Shown one piece after another: positions 1-6,449 of a stretch of 23,817 nt of DNA. Positions within the stretch are counted from its first letter, which is position 1, and each line of letters begins with the position of its first letter. The notes below the pieces were generated by a model that saw only the letters and a program-made list of their open reading frames with translations, had not been told where the DNA came from and ran no database searches. The position numbers and the translations under genes were made by a program. The DNA comes from JBFMAI01 sp040755725 (GTDB lineage: Bacteria; Planctomycetota; Phycisphaerae; UBA1845; Fen-1342). Location of the stretch: the NCBI GenBank assembly GCA_040755725.1, contig JBFMAI010000022.1:1-23817 (forward strand), in the 5' to 3' direction.

Positions 1-41
1 CGGCGGGGGTGGCGGGGGTTTCGGGGGCGGAGGAGCGTCCG

Positions 42-722
42 GTGGCTGGTAACAATTGTCCCAACTGCGGCAATCCCGTTCCGGCAGCGGCCCGGTTCTG
101 CCGCTTTTGTGGGGAGGCCCTCATGACCAGGAAGCGTTCGAGCGTCGCCGGCACCCTGCTGGCTTTCTTCGTCGTGCTGATCGTCGTCGCCGTCATCCTC
201 GGCGGTTGCGCGGTCGGCGGCTACAACAAGGCCGTCAACCTGAATGAAGCCGTCAACAGCGGTTGGGCCCAGGTTGAGAACGTCCTCCAGCGCCGTTACG
301 ACCTGATCCCCAACCTGGTCGAGACGGTCAAGGGTTATGCGGCCCACGAGGACGACCTCTTCAAGTCCATCGCCGAGAGCCGCACCAAGTACTTCGCCGC
401 CGGCACCCGCGACGAGAAGATCGAGGCGTCGGCCGGCGTGGAGCGGGCGCTGTCGCGGCTTCTGATGCTGCGGGAGACGTACCCGGAGCTGAAGGCCCAG
501 ACGAACTTCCTGGCCCTCCAGGACGAGCTGGCCGGCACCGAGAACCGCATCGCCGTCGAACGGAAGCGCTACAACGATGCCGTCCGCGAACTGAACGCTT
601 TCTGCCGCGGGTTCCCCGGTCGCCTCTATGCCGGCCTGGCCGGCGTCAAGCCGGCGGAGTACTTCGAAGTGGCCGACGAGGCCAAGGCGGCGCCGAAGGT
701 TGACTTCCGGAAACGCTCCTGA
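42..722 (+). CDS. lemA: LemA family membrane protein with N-terminal zinc ribbon
   Basis: This is a LemA-type protein of about 226 aa. Residues 6-23 hold two CxxC pairs (C6, C9, C20, C23), a zinc-ribbon pattern. A hydrophobic segment at about 38-58 follows, then the family signature WAQVENVLQRRYDLIPNLVE (about 75-94) and a helical domain ending in APKVDF. Family members are anchored in the membrane with a helical domain outside the cytosol; their molecular role is unclear. The frame is open to the left edge and a GTG at 9 is possible. I chose the GTG at 42 because GGAGGAG sits at 29-35, six bases upstream. The ribbon is an extra relative to a typical LemA protein, which begins near the membrane helix. 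No operon partner is visible, because the left side is cut off and the next gene has its own promoter. The family call is firm; the exact start is less so. Confidence 0.9.
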   Translation: MAGNNCPNCGNPVPAAARFCRFCGEALMTRKRSSVAGTLLAFFVVLIVVAVILGGCAVGGYNKAVNLNEAVNSGWAQVENVLQRRYDLIPNLVETVKGYAAHEDDLFKSIAESRTKYFAAGTRDEKIEASAGVERALSRLLMLRETYPELKAQTNFLALQDELAGTENRIAVERKRYNDAVRELNAFCRGFPGRLYAGLAGVKPAEYFEVADEAKAAPKVDFRKRS

Positions 723-808
723 CCCGCCGCGGGGCGCGCCTCGCCGGAGCCGATAATCGCGAGGGTCACCGGCGGCCGCCCGGGGGCGGACCGGGAGCGG
801 CGCCCGAT

Positions 809-838
809 TTGACTCCGCCCGCATTTTATTAGCATACT
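809..838 (+). promoter_or_regulatory. Candidate sigma70-like promoter for the 93-aa gene
   Basis: TTGACT at 809-814 and CATACT at 833-838 are separated by 18 bases, inside the only AT-rich patch of the 723-907 intergenic region (TTTTATTAG at 824-832). Transcription would start near 845, leaving a leader of about 60 bases before the start at 908. Confidence 0.5.
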
Positions 839-907
839 TGGGCTTGGGCACGGGCTTCCACGGGACACGCAACTTCCGAGTGGCCGTTCGCCGTTCGGAG
901 AGTTGCC

Positions 908-1189
908 ATGTTCGGCCAAGACTTCTCCGTCACAGCGGCCTCGGTGATCGGAGCGACCCACACCCCGGTCTCGCGGCCGCAACCGCAACAGCGCGTGGTG
1001 GAGGGCACAGCGAAGCCGCAGTTGCCGCAGTCCGATATCGGGTCGATGTACGCCAAGCCGCCCTCGGCGCTGGAACGTCTCAGCAGCGCGGCGCGGCAGT
1101 TCGCGGATGTCCTCGATACGACGGGCAGCGTGCAGGTCGCCTCGTCGGTCAGCGGGTTCCCCGTGAACCACCTGGATCTGTACGCCTAG
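908..1189 (+). CDS. Small hypothetical protein, 93 aa
   Basis: I do not recognise a family. The ORF starts with ATG preceded by GGAGA six bases upstream, and third codon positions are mostly G or C like the surrounding genes, so it is probably translated. The protein has no signal peptide, membrane segment or cysteine. Residues 20-45 are rich in Pro and Gln and look disordered; residues 50-75 (SALERLSSAARQFADVL) could form one amphipathic helix. It stands alone between lemA and the convergent glycogen-synthase operon, with its own candidate promoter at 809-838. The opposite strand of this region has an overlapping ORF with CxxC pairs, but that has no comparable ribosome site. Function unknown. 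Confidence 0.6.
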   Translation: MFGQDFSVTAASVIGATHTPVSRPQPQQRVVEGTAKPQLPQSDIGSMYAKPPSALERLSSAARQFADVLDTTGSVQVASSVSGFPVNHLDLYA

Positions 1190-1230
1190 CCCGACCGCGG
1201 CCGGTCTCCGCCTCCCCGCAGTGTGCGGGA

Positions 1231-1275
1231 CAACAAAATGCCCGGACCAATGCGCCGTCGCGGCGCGGTCCGGGC
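1231..1275 (-). terminator. Intrinsic terminator of the glycogen synthase operon
   Basis: GCCCGGACC (1240-1248) pairs with GGTCCGGGC (1267-1275), and the inner GCGCCG (1252-1257) pairs with CGGCGC (1261-1266) around a 3-base loop; a 3-base bulge lies between the two stems. Read on the minus strand, the stem is followed by ATTTTGTTGT, so it ends transcripts coming from the gene that stops at 1313. Confidence 0.75.
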
Positions 1276-1312
1276 CACGGCCACACTCCGGGTTCTCCCT
1301 ACGGCCGTCGTC

Positions 1313-3082
1313 TCAGGCGACGATGGCCAGCGGCCGCCGGCGGGCACACGCCCGGCGCGCCGCCGGGAACACGAATCGTTCAGCCACCACATCCCAGCTC
1401 ATCCGGCGGGCCAGCTCGTAGCCCGACTGGGTGAGCTCGCGCGCCTGCGCCTCGTTCTGCGGCAATCGTTGGAGAAGTTGGTCCGCCAGTTGCTCCGCCA
1501 GCTTCACCTCGACTTCCCGCCGCTCCTCCGCCCCGATCGCCAGCGCGTCCTTCACCGTTCGCGGACGCCGCAGCAGGTCAATGTAGTTCCCGAAGATCAC
1601 GTTCGGCGCACGCTTGTTTCCGACCACCTGGCGGACGAAGCCGGCGCACCCGCACGAGGTGCTGACCAGGCAAATCCCGCCGTAGGTCAGGGGCTCCAGC
1701 GGCGAGATGCCGAACGGCTCGTACAGGCTCAGCCCGAACTCGACGTGGCAGGCCCGCCGCAGATCGAGGAACTCCAGGTCGGCGGGCACGCGGAGCCCGG
1801 CCCGCGCGCGGTCAAACCCGAATTGGTTGACGTAGATGACCTTCACGTTGCGACAACGCGTGTTGAACGCCTGCACCTGCCGGTAGAACTCCGCCTCCCC
1901 GCCGGTGAGGTCCGGGTCGCCCTCGCGGTGCGCCAGCGGCCAGTCCCACTCCTGCTCCATGCGGAGAATGTCCTCGACCGGCCGCCGCGGCAGCTCCGTC
2001 GACAGGACCAGCGCGACCGCCGTCCGCCCGGCGTCGCGGAAGCGCTGATCGAGAGCGGTCAACACGTCGAGATCCCGCCACATGGCCTTGCTGCGGGCCA
2101 TGCGGGTGACGTGCGTGAACAGCAGGTCCGGCTCCCAGCCGAGCAGGTTGCGGAAATAGGCGTTCATCCGCGCGCGGCTGGCCTGACGCTCCTCGAACGT
2201 GACCTCGTGCGACGGCACGCCGTTGAAACACAGGGTAATGTCCGCGTCCTCGTATTCGCGGCAGACGAAGCGCAGCTCGTCCACGACGTGATGGCCGACG
2301 GCCAAGACGCCGTCGCAATGCCGGGCCGCTTCGACGACGGCGTGTTTGTGGTAATCACGCTGCGAGCCGAAGGCGTCCTCCAGGTACTGGTCGCCTTTCT
2401 GCGCGAGCTGCATGACGTTGTAGAACATCACGTCATGGCCGGGACGGGCCTCGACGATGCGGCGGACCGGCGCCACCTCGTGCGCGTAGAACAGGGTGCG
2501 GTAGCGTTGCGGATACTCGGCTTGCAACGCCAGGGCCAACGGCACGCCCATGAACTCGTGGGCAAAGACCACCGCCGGCACCTCCTCCGTGGCCAGCCGC
2601 ATGGCCTCCAGCGCCGCGATCGCCGCCGGAGCAAGCTGCACGTACTGCTCGTATTCCCACACGTGTTCGTAGGGGTCGGAGCGCAAACCGAAGTGCTGGA
2701 AAAGCTGCCCCTTCACGCGGTTGACGTGCCAGAGGTTGATCCCACGAAGATCAACGAGCAGCACCTCGCACGTCGTCCGCCGGCCCGACGGTTCGTCTTC
2801 GAGCGGGCGACGGCCGTACGCGATGCGGGTGCCGTGGTCCCGCTCGATCCGGGCGAACGCGTCGGCATACGGGCCGCCGCGTATGTTGTCGAGCGAGGAA
2901 TATTCGATGGTGCCCCCGGGGCCGAAACGCTGCGTCCGCTCCGGGTAGAACATCGGGCACACGAGCACCGTCCGTCCGACGCCGTCGCGGTAGGGTCGGC
3001 TGTTTATCAGACCTTCCAGCACGGTGCCGATCCCCCCCACCTTGTAGACCGCTTCATGCGTGACGTGGATGGCGTTGAACAA
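1313..3082 (-). CDS. Glycogen/starch synthase-like glycosyltransferase (GT5, divergent)
   Basis: This 589-aa protein has the two-domain GT-B pattern of glycogen synthases. The N-terminus reads IHVTHEAVYKVGGIGTVLEGL, with the KxGG sugar-nucleotide motif at residues 14-17. The C-terminal half holds the E-x7-E motif (E455 and E463 in EPFGISPLEPLTYGG), which positions the donor sugar. The expected reaction is elongation of an alpha-1,4-glucan from ADP- or UDP-glucose. It is longer than typical bacterial GlgA (about 480 aa) and divergent, so another glucan or trehalose-type product is possible. The start is TTG; an in-frame TGA lies three codons upstream, so the start cannot be much earlier, and no strong ribosome site is seen. 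It lies 144 bp downstream of rpsT on the same strand and is followed by a terminator. Confidence 0.85.
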   Translation of the reverse strand: MFNAIHVTHEAVYKVGGIGTVLEGLINSRPYRDGVGRTVLVCPMFYPERTQRFGPGGTIEYSSLDNIRGGPYADAFARIERDHGTRIAYGRRPLEDEPSGRRTTCEVLLVDLRGINLWHVNRVKGQLFQHFGLRSDPYEHVWEYEQYVQLAPAAIAALEAMRLATEEVPAVVFAHEFMGVPLALALQAEYPQRYRTLFYAHEVAPVRRIVEARPGHDVMFYNVMQLAQKGDQYLEDAFGSQRDYHKHAVVEAARHCDGVLAVGHHVVDELRFVCREYEDADITLCFNGVPSHEVTFEERQASRARMNAYFRNLLGWEPDLLFTHVTRMARSKAMWRDLDVLTALDQRFRDAGRTAVALVLSTELPRRPVEDILRMEQEWDWPLAHREGDPDLTGGEAEFYRQVQAFNTRCRNVKVIYVNQFGFDRARAGLRVPADLEFLDLRRACHVEFGLSLYEPFGISPLEPLTYGGICLVSTSCGCAGFVRQVVGNKRAPNVIFGNYIDLLRRPRTVKDALAIGAEERREVEVKLAEQLADQLLQRLPQNEAQARELTQSGYELARRMSWDVVAERFVFPAARRACARRRPLAIVA

Positions 3083-3226
3083 GCACTTTCACCGGCTGAG
3101 TTCGCGCGGACCCACTCGCATATCGACCGGAGCAGCCTGCGTCTTGACGAGCAGCCCAGCTGGGAAACCGCTTCCGGGTCAACACGCAGCCCCGTGCGGT
3201 CCCACCGCGTCAAGACCCATACGGTC

Positions 3227-3505
3227 TCAGGTACCCGCCTTGGATTTCAGCGCGTTGAGCCGGCGCACGAGGCGGCTCTTGCGCCGGGCGGCGGCGTTGC
3301 GGTGGAGTGTCCCCCGGTTGGCCTCGCGGTCGAGGGTCTGAATAGCCTGTCGAATCGCCGCCTCGGTGGGCTCCACCGAGCCCTTGACCAGCAGGTCGTT
3401 GCACTTGCGCAGCTGAGTCCGCAGGGCGCTGCGCCGCGACCGGTTCAAGGCCCGGCGGCGGACATTCTGTCGAACGCGTTTCTTGGAAGATAGCGAATGA
3501 GCCAC
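3227..3505 (-). CDS. rpsT: 30S ribosomal protein S20
   Basis: This 92-aa basic protein has the S20 pattern: MAHSLSSKKRVRQN at the N-terminus, a long run of Arg/Lys helices, and a C-terminal half with NRGTLHRNAAARRKSRL. S20 binds 16S rRNA and joins early in 30S assembly. The start is GTG with GGGAG about five bases upstream. It follows the TPR gene after 32 bp and precedes the glycogen-synthase-like gene, so it is probably co-transcribed with at least the TPR gene. The length is normal for the family. Confidence 0.95.
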   Translation of the reverse strand: MAHSLSSKKRVRQNVRRRALNRSRRSALRTQLRKCNDLLVKGSVEPTEAAIRQAIQTLDREANRGTLHRNAAARRKSRLVRRLNALKSKAGT

Positions 3506-3537
3506 GTCTTCTCCCTTGTCGACCGGCGGCCCGACGG

Positions 3538-5001
3538 CTAGCTGAGCGCTTCCAGCCGCCGGCGGGCGTCGCCGTCCATGTAATTGTAGTCCTGTCGTAA
3601 AAGCTTGCCATACGCGGCTTTAGCGTCATCCGTCTGGCCCGCGGCCTCGTGCGCCCGGGCCAGCCAGTACAGCAACGGCTTACCAACCTCCTCCGTCATG
3701 TCCTCGTGCGACAAGGCGTCTCGCAGCACTTCGACAGCCTGCGTCGGCGCCCCCCGCTCCAGGAAGGCCCGCCCCACGAGAAGCTGGCAGCGTGCCCGGC
3801 GACGGGGGTCGAGCACGGCCGCTTGCAGGAGCGGGATGGCCTCGTCGTACTCGCCCATTTCGAACAACACCGACCCCAAATGGTACTTCCACCGCAGGTC
3901 CGTTGGGTAGTTGGCCACCCGCTCGCGGTAGACCTCGATCGCCGCCTGCCGTTGTTCGAGGACCGCCAGACGGGCCTGCTGGTTATCCTCCGCCGAGCCG
4001 CTTTGCTGGGCCTTGGCGACCAGGGCCCGTGCCTGCCGGTCCAATTGCCGCAGGCGAATGTCGTCCGCCCGGGCCTTCAGGCTGTAATTGCGCGTCTTGT
4101 CATACATGTCGAGCAGTATCTGAACGGCCTCGTCCTCGCGGGCTTTCGTTTCGTCCCGCAACAGCACGTCCACCAGCGCGTTGAGCTTCCCGACGTTGGT
4201 CGGGGCCGCTTCCCACTCGCGGCGGGCCGCGGCGATGAGCGACTCCAGCGACTGGTCGCTCTGCCGGACCCGGTCGGCATCGTGCAGGAGCTTCTGCTTG
4301 TCCGCGTCGCGCAGCGAGTCGCGGAAGTCCTCGGCCTGCTCGTACTTGCCGCGCGAGATGGTGAGTTTGCCCGCCAGGTCGCGCTGCTCGTTCTTGAGGT
4401 CCTCATCCGTGGGATTCCGGGCGATGAGGTACTCGAGGGATTGGACGGCCTGTTCCAGGAACCAGGTCTCGAGCGCGTTGGCACCCCACGCCTCCGCCTT
4501 GCCCGCGGCTTCCACCATCATTTCGCGAAAGGCCTTGAAGCGGCCGCGATTGGGCTTCTTGTCGCGCCGGAGCGAGTCGTACACGAGCGTCGCGGCCCAC
4601 TTCGCGGTCTCCAGGTAGCCCGCCTTGATGGCATTGCGGACCATCCCCTCGGCATAGCCCCCGTTGGCGGGATCCATGCTCAGCAGGTGCTCCGCGTTGA
4701 GCATCGCCTGGCGCGGGTCCTTGCCGGTCATGGACTTCTTCAGCCCGTCCATGAGTCCCGGCTTCTTGCCGCCGGCCTGCTGCCGCTGGACCGCCAACGA
4801 CCGCAACGGCATGTGCCCCTCCTCAACCGCCTCCGGCCAATAACCCAGGCCGGTGATGAAGCACTCGATGGCGTAATCGTAGTCCCGGCGCTCGCGGCAC
4901 TCGGCCGCCTTCTTGAACCACTGCCGGGCGCGGGCGATGTCCGCCTCGCTCGCGGCCGGGCGCGGGACCGATTCCTGGGGCGAATCCGCTTTCTTGTCCA
5001 T
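3538..5001 (-). CDS. Tetratricopeptide-repeat protein
   Basis: This 487-aa protein has no signal peptide, so it is probably cytoplasmic. TPR-type helix pairs are visible near the N-terminus (ARQWFKKAAECRERRDYDYAIECFITGL, about 24-52) and in the C-terminal quarter (YHLGSVLFEMGEYDEAIPLLQAA, then two more pairs reaching the end). The middle, about residues 190-330, is charged and helical and could form coiled coil. TPR arrays bind protein partners; no enzyme motif is seen. It is the first gene of a minus-strand unit with rpsT, which might hint at a role linked to translation or growth, but that is only inferred from position. A candidate -10 element lies at 5074-5079. Confidence 0.85.
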   Translation of the reverse strand: MDKKADSPQESVPRPAASEADIARARQWFKKAAECRERRDYDYAIECFITGLGYWPEAVEEGHMPLRSLAVQRQQAGGKKPGLMDGLKKSMTGKDPRQAMLNAEHLLSMDPANGGYAEGMVRNAIKAGYLETAKWAATLVYDSLRRDKKPNRGRFKAFREMMVEAAGKAEAWGANALETWFLEQAVQSLEYLIARNPTDEDLKNEQRDLAGKLTISRGKYEQAEDFRDSLRDADKQKLLHDADRVRQSDQSLESLIAAARREWEAAPTNVGKLNALVDVLLRDETKAREDEAVQILLDMYDKTRNYSLKARADDIRLRQLDRQARALVAKAQQSGSAEDNQQARLAVLEQRQAAIEVYRERVANYPTDLRWKYHLGSVLFEMGEYDEAIPLLQAAVLDPRRRARCQLLVGRAFLERGAPTQAVEVLRDALSHEDMTEEVGKPLLYWLARAHEAAGQTDDAKAAYGKLLRQDYNYMDGDARRRLEALS

Positions 5002-5073
5002 CGCGATTCATCCGCTCGGGCCGCCCTGTACGCGGCCCCGACGTCTTCGGTGACCAGCCGCCCGAGTCCAGCT

Positions 5074-5102
5074 ACTATACCGCGGCCCGCCGCCCGATTG
5101 AA
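5074..5102 (-). promoter_or_regulatory. Weak candidate promoter for the TPR-rpsT unit
   Basis: On the minus strand TATAGT (5074-5079) is a good -10 match; the -35 position 17 bases upstream reads TTCAAT (5097-5102), a poor match. It lies between the divergent TPR and rplM genes. Confidence 0.35.
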
Positions 5103-5140
5103 GAGGACCGCCGCCCCGCCGGCCGCGTTCGGCGGCCGCC

Positions 5141-5168
5141 TTGACGAACTCGCCCGAATGCCTATACT
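5141..5168 (+). promoter_or_regulatory. Strong sigma70-like promoter of rplM-rpsI
   Basis: TTGACG (5141-5146) and TATACT (5163-5168), each one mismatch from consensus, are separated by 16 bases. Transcription would begin near 5175, giving a leader of about 46 bases before rplM. Confidence 0.75.
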
Positions 5169-5185
5169 GCAAGGTTCTGGCTTTG

Positions 5186-5204
5186 ACCCGGGGCGCTCCC
5201 GGGT
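5186..5204 (+). promoter_or_regulatory. Leader hairpin ahead of rplM
   Basis: ACCCGGG (5186-5192) and CCCGGGT (5198-5204) form a perfect 7-bp stem with a 5-base loop, a few bases before the ribosome site GGAAGGG. It sits in the mRNA leader and could be where a ribosomal protein regulates its own operon, as known for rplM-rpsI in Escherichia coli. The specific regulator is not shown by the sequence. Confidence 0.5.
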
Positions 5205-5220
5205 GACTGGAAGGGCGACG

Positions 5221-5664
5221 ATGAGAACCGCGAACAAGTGTTACCTGGCCCAGCCCGGCAACTTCGAGCAGCGCTGGTACGTCGTGGACGCCACCGATAA
5301 GGTGCTCGGCCGCCTGGCCGCCCGCATCGCCACCGTCCTGATGGGCAAGCACAAGCCGACGTACACCCCGCACATCGACACCGGCGACTTCGTCGTCGTG
5401 CTGAACGCGGGCAAGGTCAAGGTCACCGGCACCCGCAAGAAGGACCAGGTCATTTACCAGCGTTATACGCGCTATCCCGGCGGCCTGAAGGAACTCAGCA
5501 TGCGGAAGATACTCGAGCAGCGCCCCGAGCGGGTGCTACGCGAGGCCGTCCGCCGAATGCTCCCCAAGAACGCCCTGGCCAAGCACATGCTCCGCAAGCT
5601 GAAGCTGTACACGGGCGATACGCACAAACACCAGGCCCAGCAACCCGAGCCGCTGCCGCTCTAG
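5221..5664 (+). CDS. rplM: 50S ribosomal protein L13
   Basis: This 147-aa protein matches L13 along its length: WYVVDATDKVLGRLAARIATVLMGKHKPTYTPH near the N-terminus, then GDFVVVLNAGKVKVTG, YPGGLKE and MLPKN. L13 binds 23S rRNA early in 50S assembly. The ATG at 5221 is preceded by GGAAGGG; the reading frame stays open far upstream, but the family N-terminus fixes the start here. It is followed 18 bp later by rpsI, the conserved L13-S9 pair, and both are served by the promoter at 5141-5168. The C-terminal tail (HKHQAQQPEPLPL) is typical. Confidence 0.97.
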   Translation: MRTANKCYLAQPGNFEQRWYVVDATDKVLGRLAARIATVLMGKHKPTYTPHIDTGDFVVVLNAGKVKVTGTRKKDQVIYQRYTRYPGGLKELSMRKILEQRPERVLREAVRRMLPKNALAKHMLRKLKLYTGDTHKHQAQQPEPLPL

Positions 5665-5682
5665 TCCGCAGGAGTCCCGACC

Positions 5683-6192
5683 GTGACGGAAACGACGCCG
5701 CAAACCCAGGTTCCGCCGACGCCTCCCGAGGCCGGTGCCGTCGCCCTGCCGCCGGAAGCCCCGCCCGATGTTGAACTGGCCGCGGTCGCCGAGGCCACCC
5801 CGCCGACCGGCATCCATCTCGGGACCGGCCGGCGTAAGTCCGCGATCGCGCGAGTCCGTCTTGTGCCCGGCAGCGGCAATGTCGTCATCAACGGCCGCCC
5901 CGTCGAAGCCTTCTTCACCGAGCCGCAGGACCGCGCCGACAGCGTGGCCCCGCTGGAACTTACGGGCGTGCGACGCCATTGGGACGTGCGGGTGAACGTG
6001 TGCGGCGGTGGACATACCGGGCAGGCCGGCGCGATTCGCCTCGGTCTGGCCCGCGCGCTGGTCAAAGCCTATCGGCAGTTCGAGCCCACGCTGCGCGACG
6101 CCGGTTACCTTACGCGCGACGCCCGCATCGTCGAGCGCAAGAAGCCCGGCCAGCGGAAGGCCCGCCGCCGCTTCCAGTTCTCGAAGCGTTAG
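5683..6192 (+). CDS. rpsI: 30S ribosomal protein S9 with N-terminal extension
   Basis: This is a 169-aa S9. The family core begins near residue 46 (GTGRRKSAIARVRLVPGSG) and ends in RRRFQFSKR, the tail that reaches the P-site tRNA. GGGHTGQAGAIRLGLARAL is the conserved central motif. The usual length is about 130 aa; here roughly 44 Pro/Ala/Glu-rich residues precede the core and look disordered. The start is GTG with CAGGAG nine bases upstream, which supports the extended form. It is second in the rplM-rpsI operon. The call is firm; whether the extension is kept in the mature protein is unknown. Confidence 0.96.
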   Translation: MTETTPQTQVPPTPPEAGAVALPPEAPPDVELAAVAEATPPTGIHLGTGRRKSAIARVRLVPGSGNVVINGRPVEAFFTEPQDRADSVAPLELTGVRRHWDVRVNVCGGGHTGQAGAIRLGLARALVKAYRQFEPTLRDAGYLTRDARIVERKKPGQRKARRRFQFSKR

Positions 6193-6252
6193 CAGGTCGC
6201 GGCGGACGCCCCCGCCTCCCGGATGTCTCGACCGGAGACCCAGTTATCACTC

Positions 6253-6317
6253 TTTGATGCGGGTGCCGGTCTCACGGCACGGCCTCGGGGGCGGGTGGGA
6301 GCCGTCGGCGCATCAAA
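6253..6317. repeat. Nested inverted repeat downstream of rpsI
   Basis: TTTGATGCG (6253-6261) and CGCATCAAA (6309-6317) are perfect 9-base inverted arms. Between them GTGCCG (6263-6268) and CGGCAC (6275-6280) form a second perfect stem with a 6-base loop. It lies in the 257-bp gap between the convergent rpsI and comM-type genes and could form a branched RNA fold on either strand. Confidence 0.55.
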
Positions 6318-6324
6318 CTCTCAA

Positions 6325-6353
6325 CCCCCCTGTGGTCTCCCCTGAGAGGGGGG
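6325..6353. terminator. Hairpin between convergent rpsI and comM-like genes
   Basis: Six C (6325-6330) pair with six G (6348-6353), and TCTC (6336-6339) pairs with GAGA (6344-6347) inside, with a short asymmetric bulge. There is no T-run after it on the plus strand. It could help end transcription from one or both sides. A perfect 14-base palindrome CCCGGCGCGCCGGG follows at 6395-6408, nearer the comM-like stop. Confidence 0.4.
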
Positions 6354-6449
6354 CCAGTGGCGTCGTACCGCGCCGCCGGGAGCCGTACCGACGTCCCGGC
6401 GCGCCGGGATTGGCACCCCCTCGGCGTGCGCTGTGCCCACGTCGGCGGG

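Noticed and set aside
829..1056. Minus-strand 75-aa ORF with CxxC pairs (CGNCG, CCGCG)
   Set aside because: It overlaps the 93-aa plus-strand gene, has no good ribosome site, and its cysteines arise from the reverse of Pro/Gln/Ala codons.
3083..3226. Possible separate promoter between rpsT and the glycogen-synthase-like gene
   Set aside because: TTGAC-like boxes occur on the minus strand but none has a -10 box at the right distance.
1223..3493. Long plus-strand open frame of 756 codons
   Set aside because: It lies opposite the glycogen-synthase-like gene and rpsT; its translation is Arg/His/Val-rich low-complexity sequence typical of an antisense frame in GC-rich DNA.
3649..5220. Upstream in-frame extension of rplM
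   Set aside because: It is antisense to the TPR gene; the L13 family start, ribosome site and promoter all place the true start at 5221.
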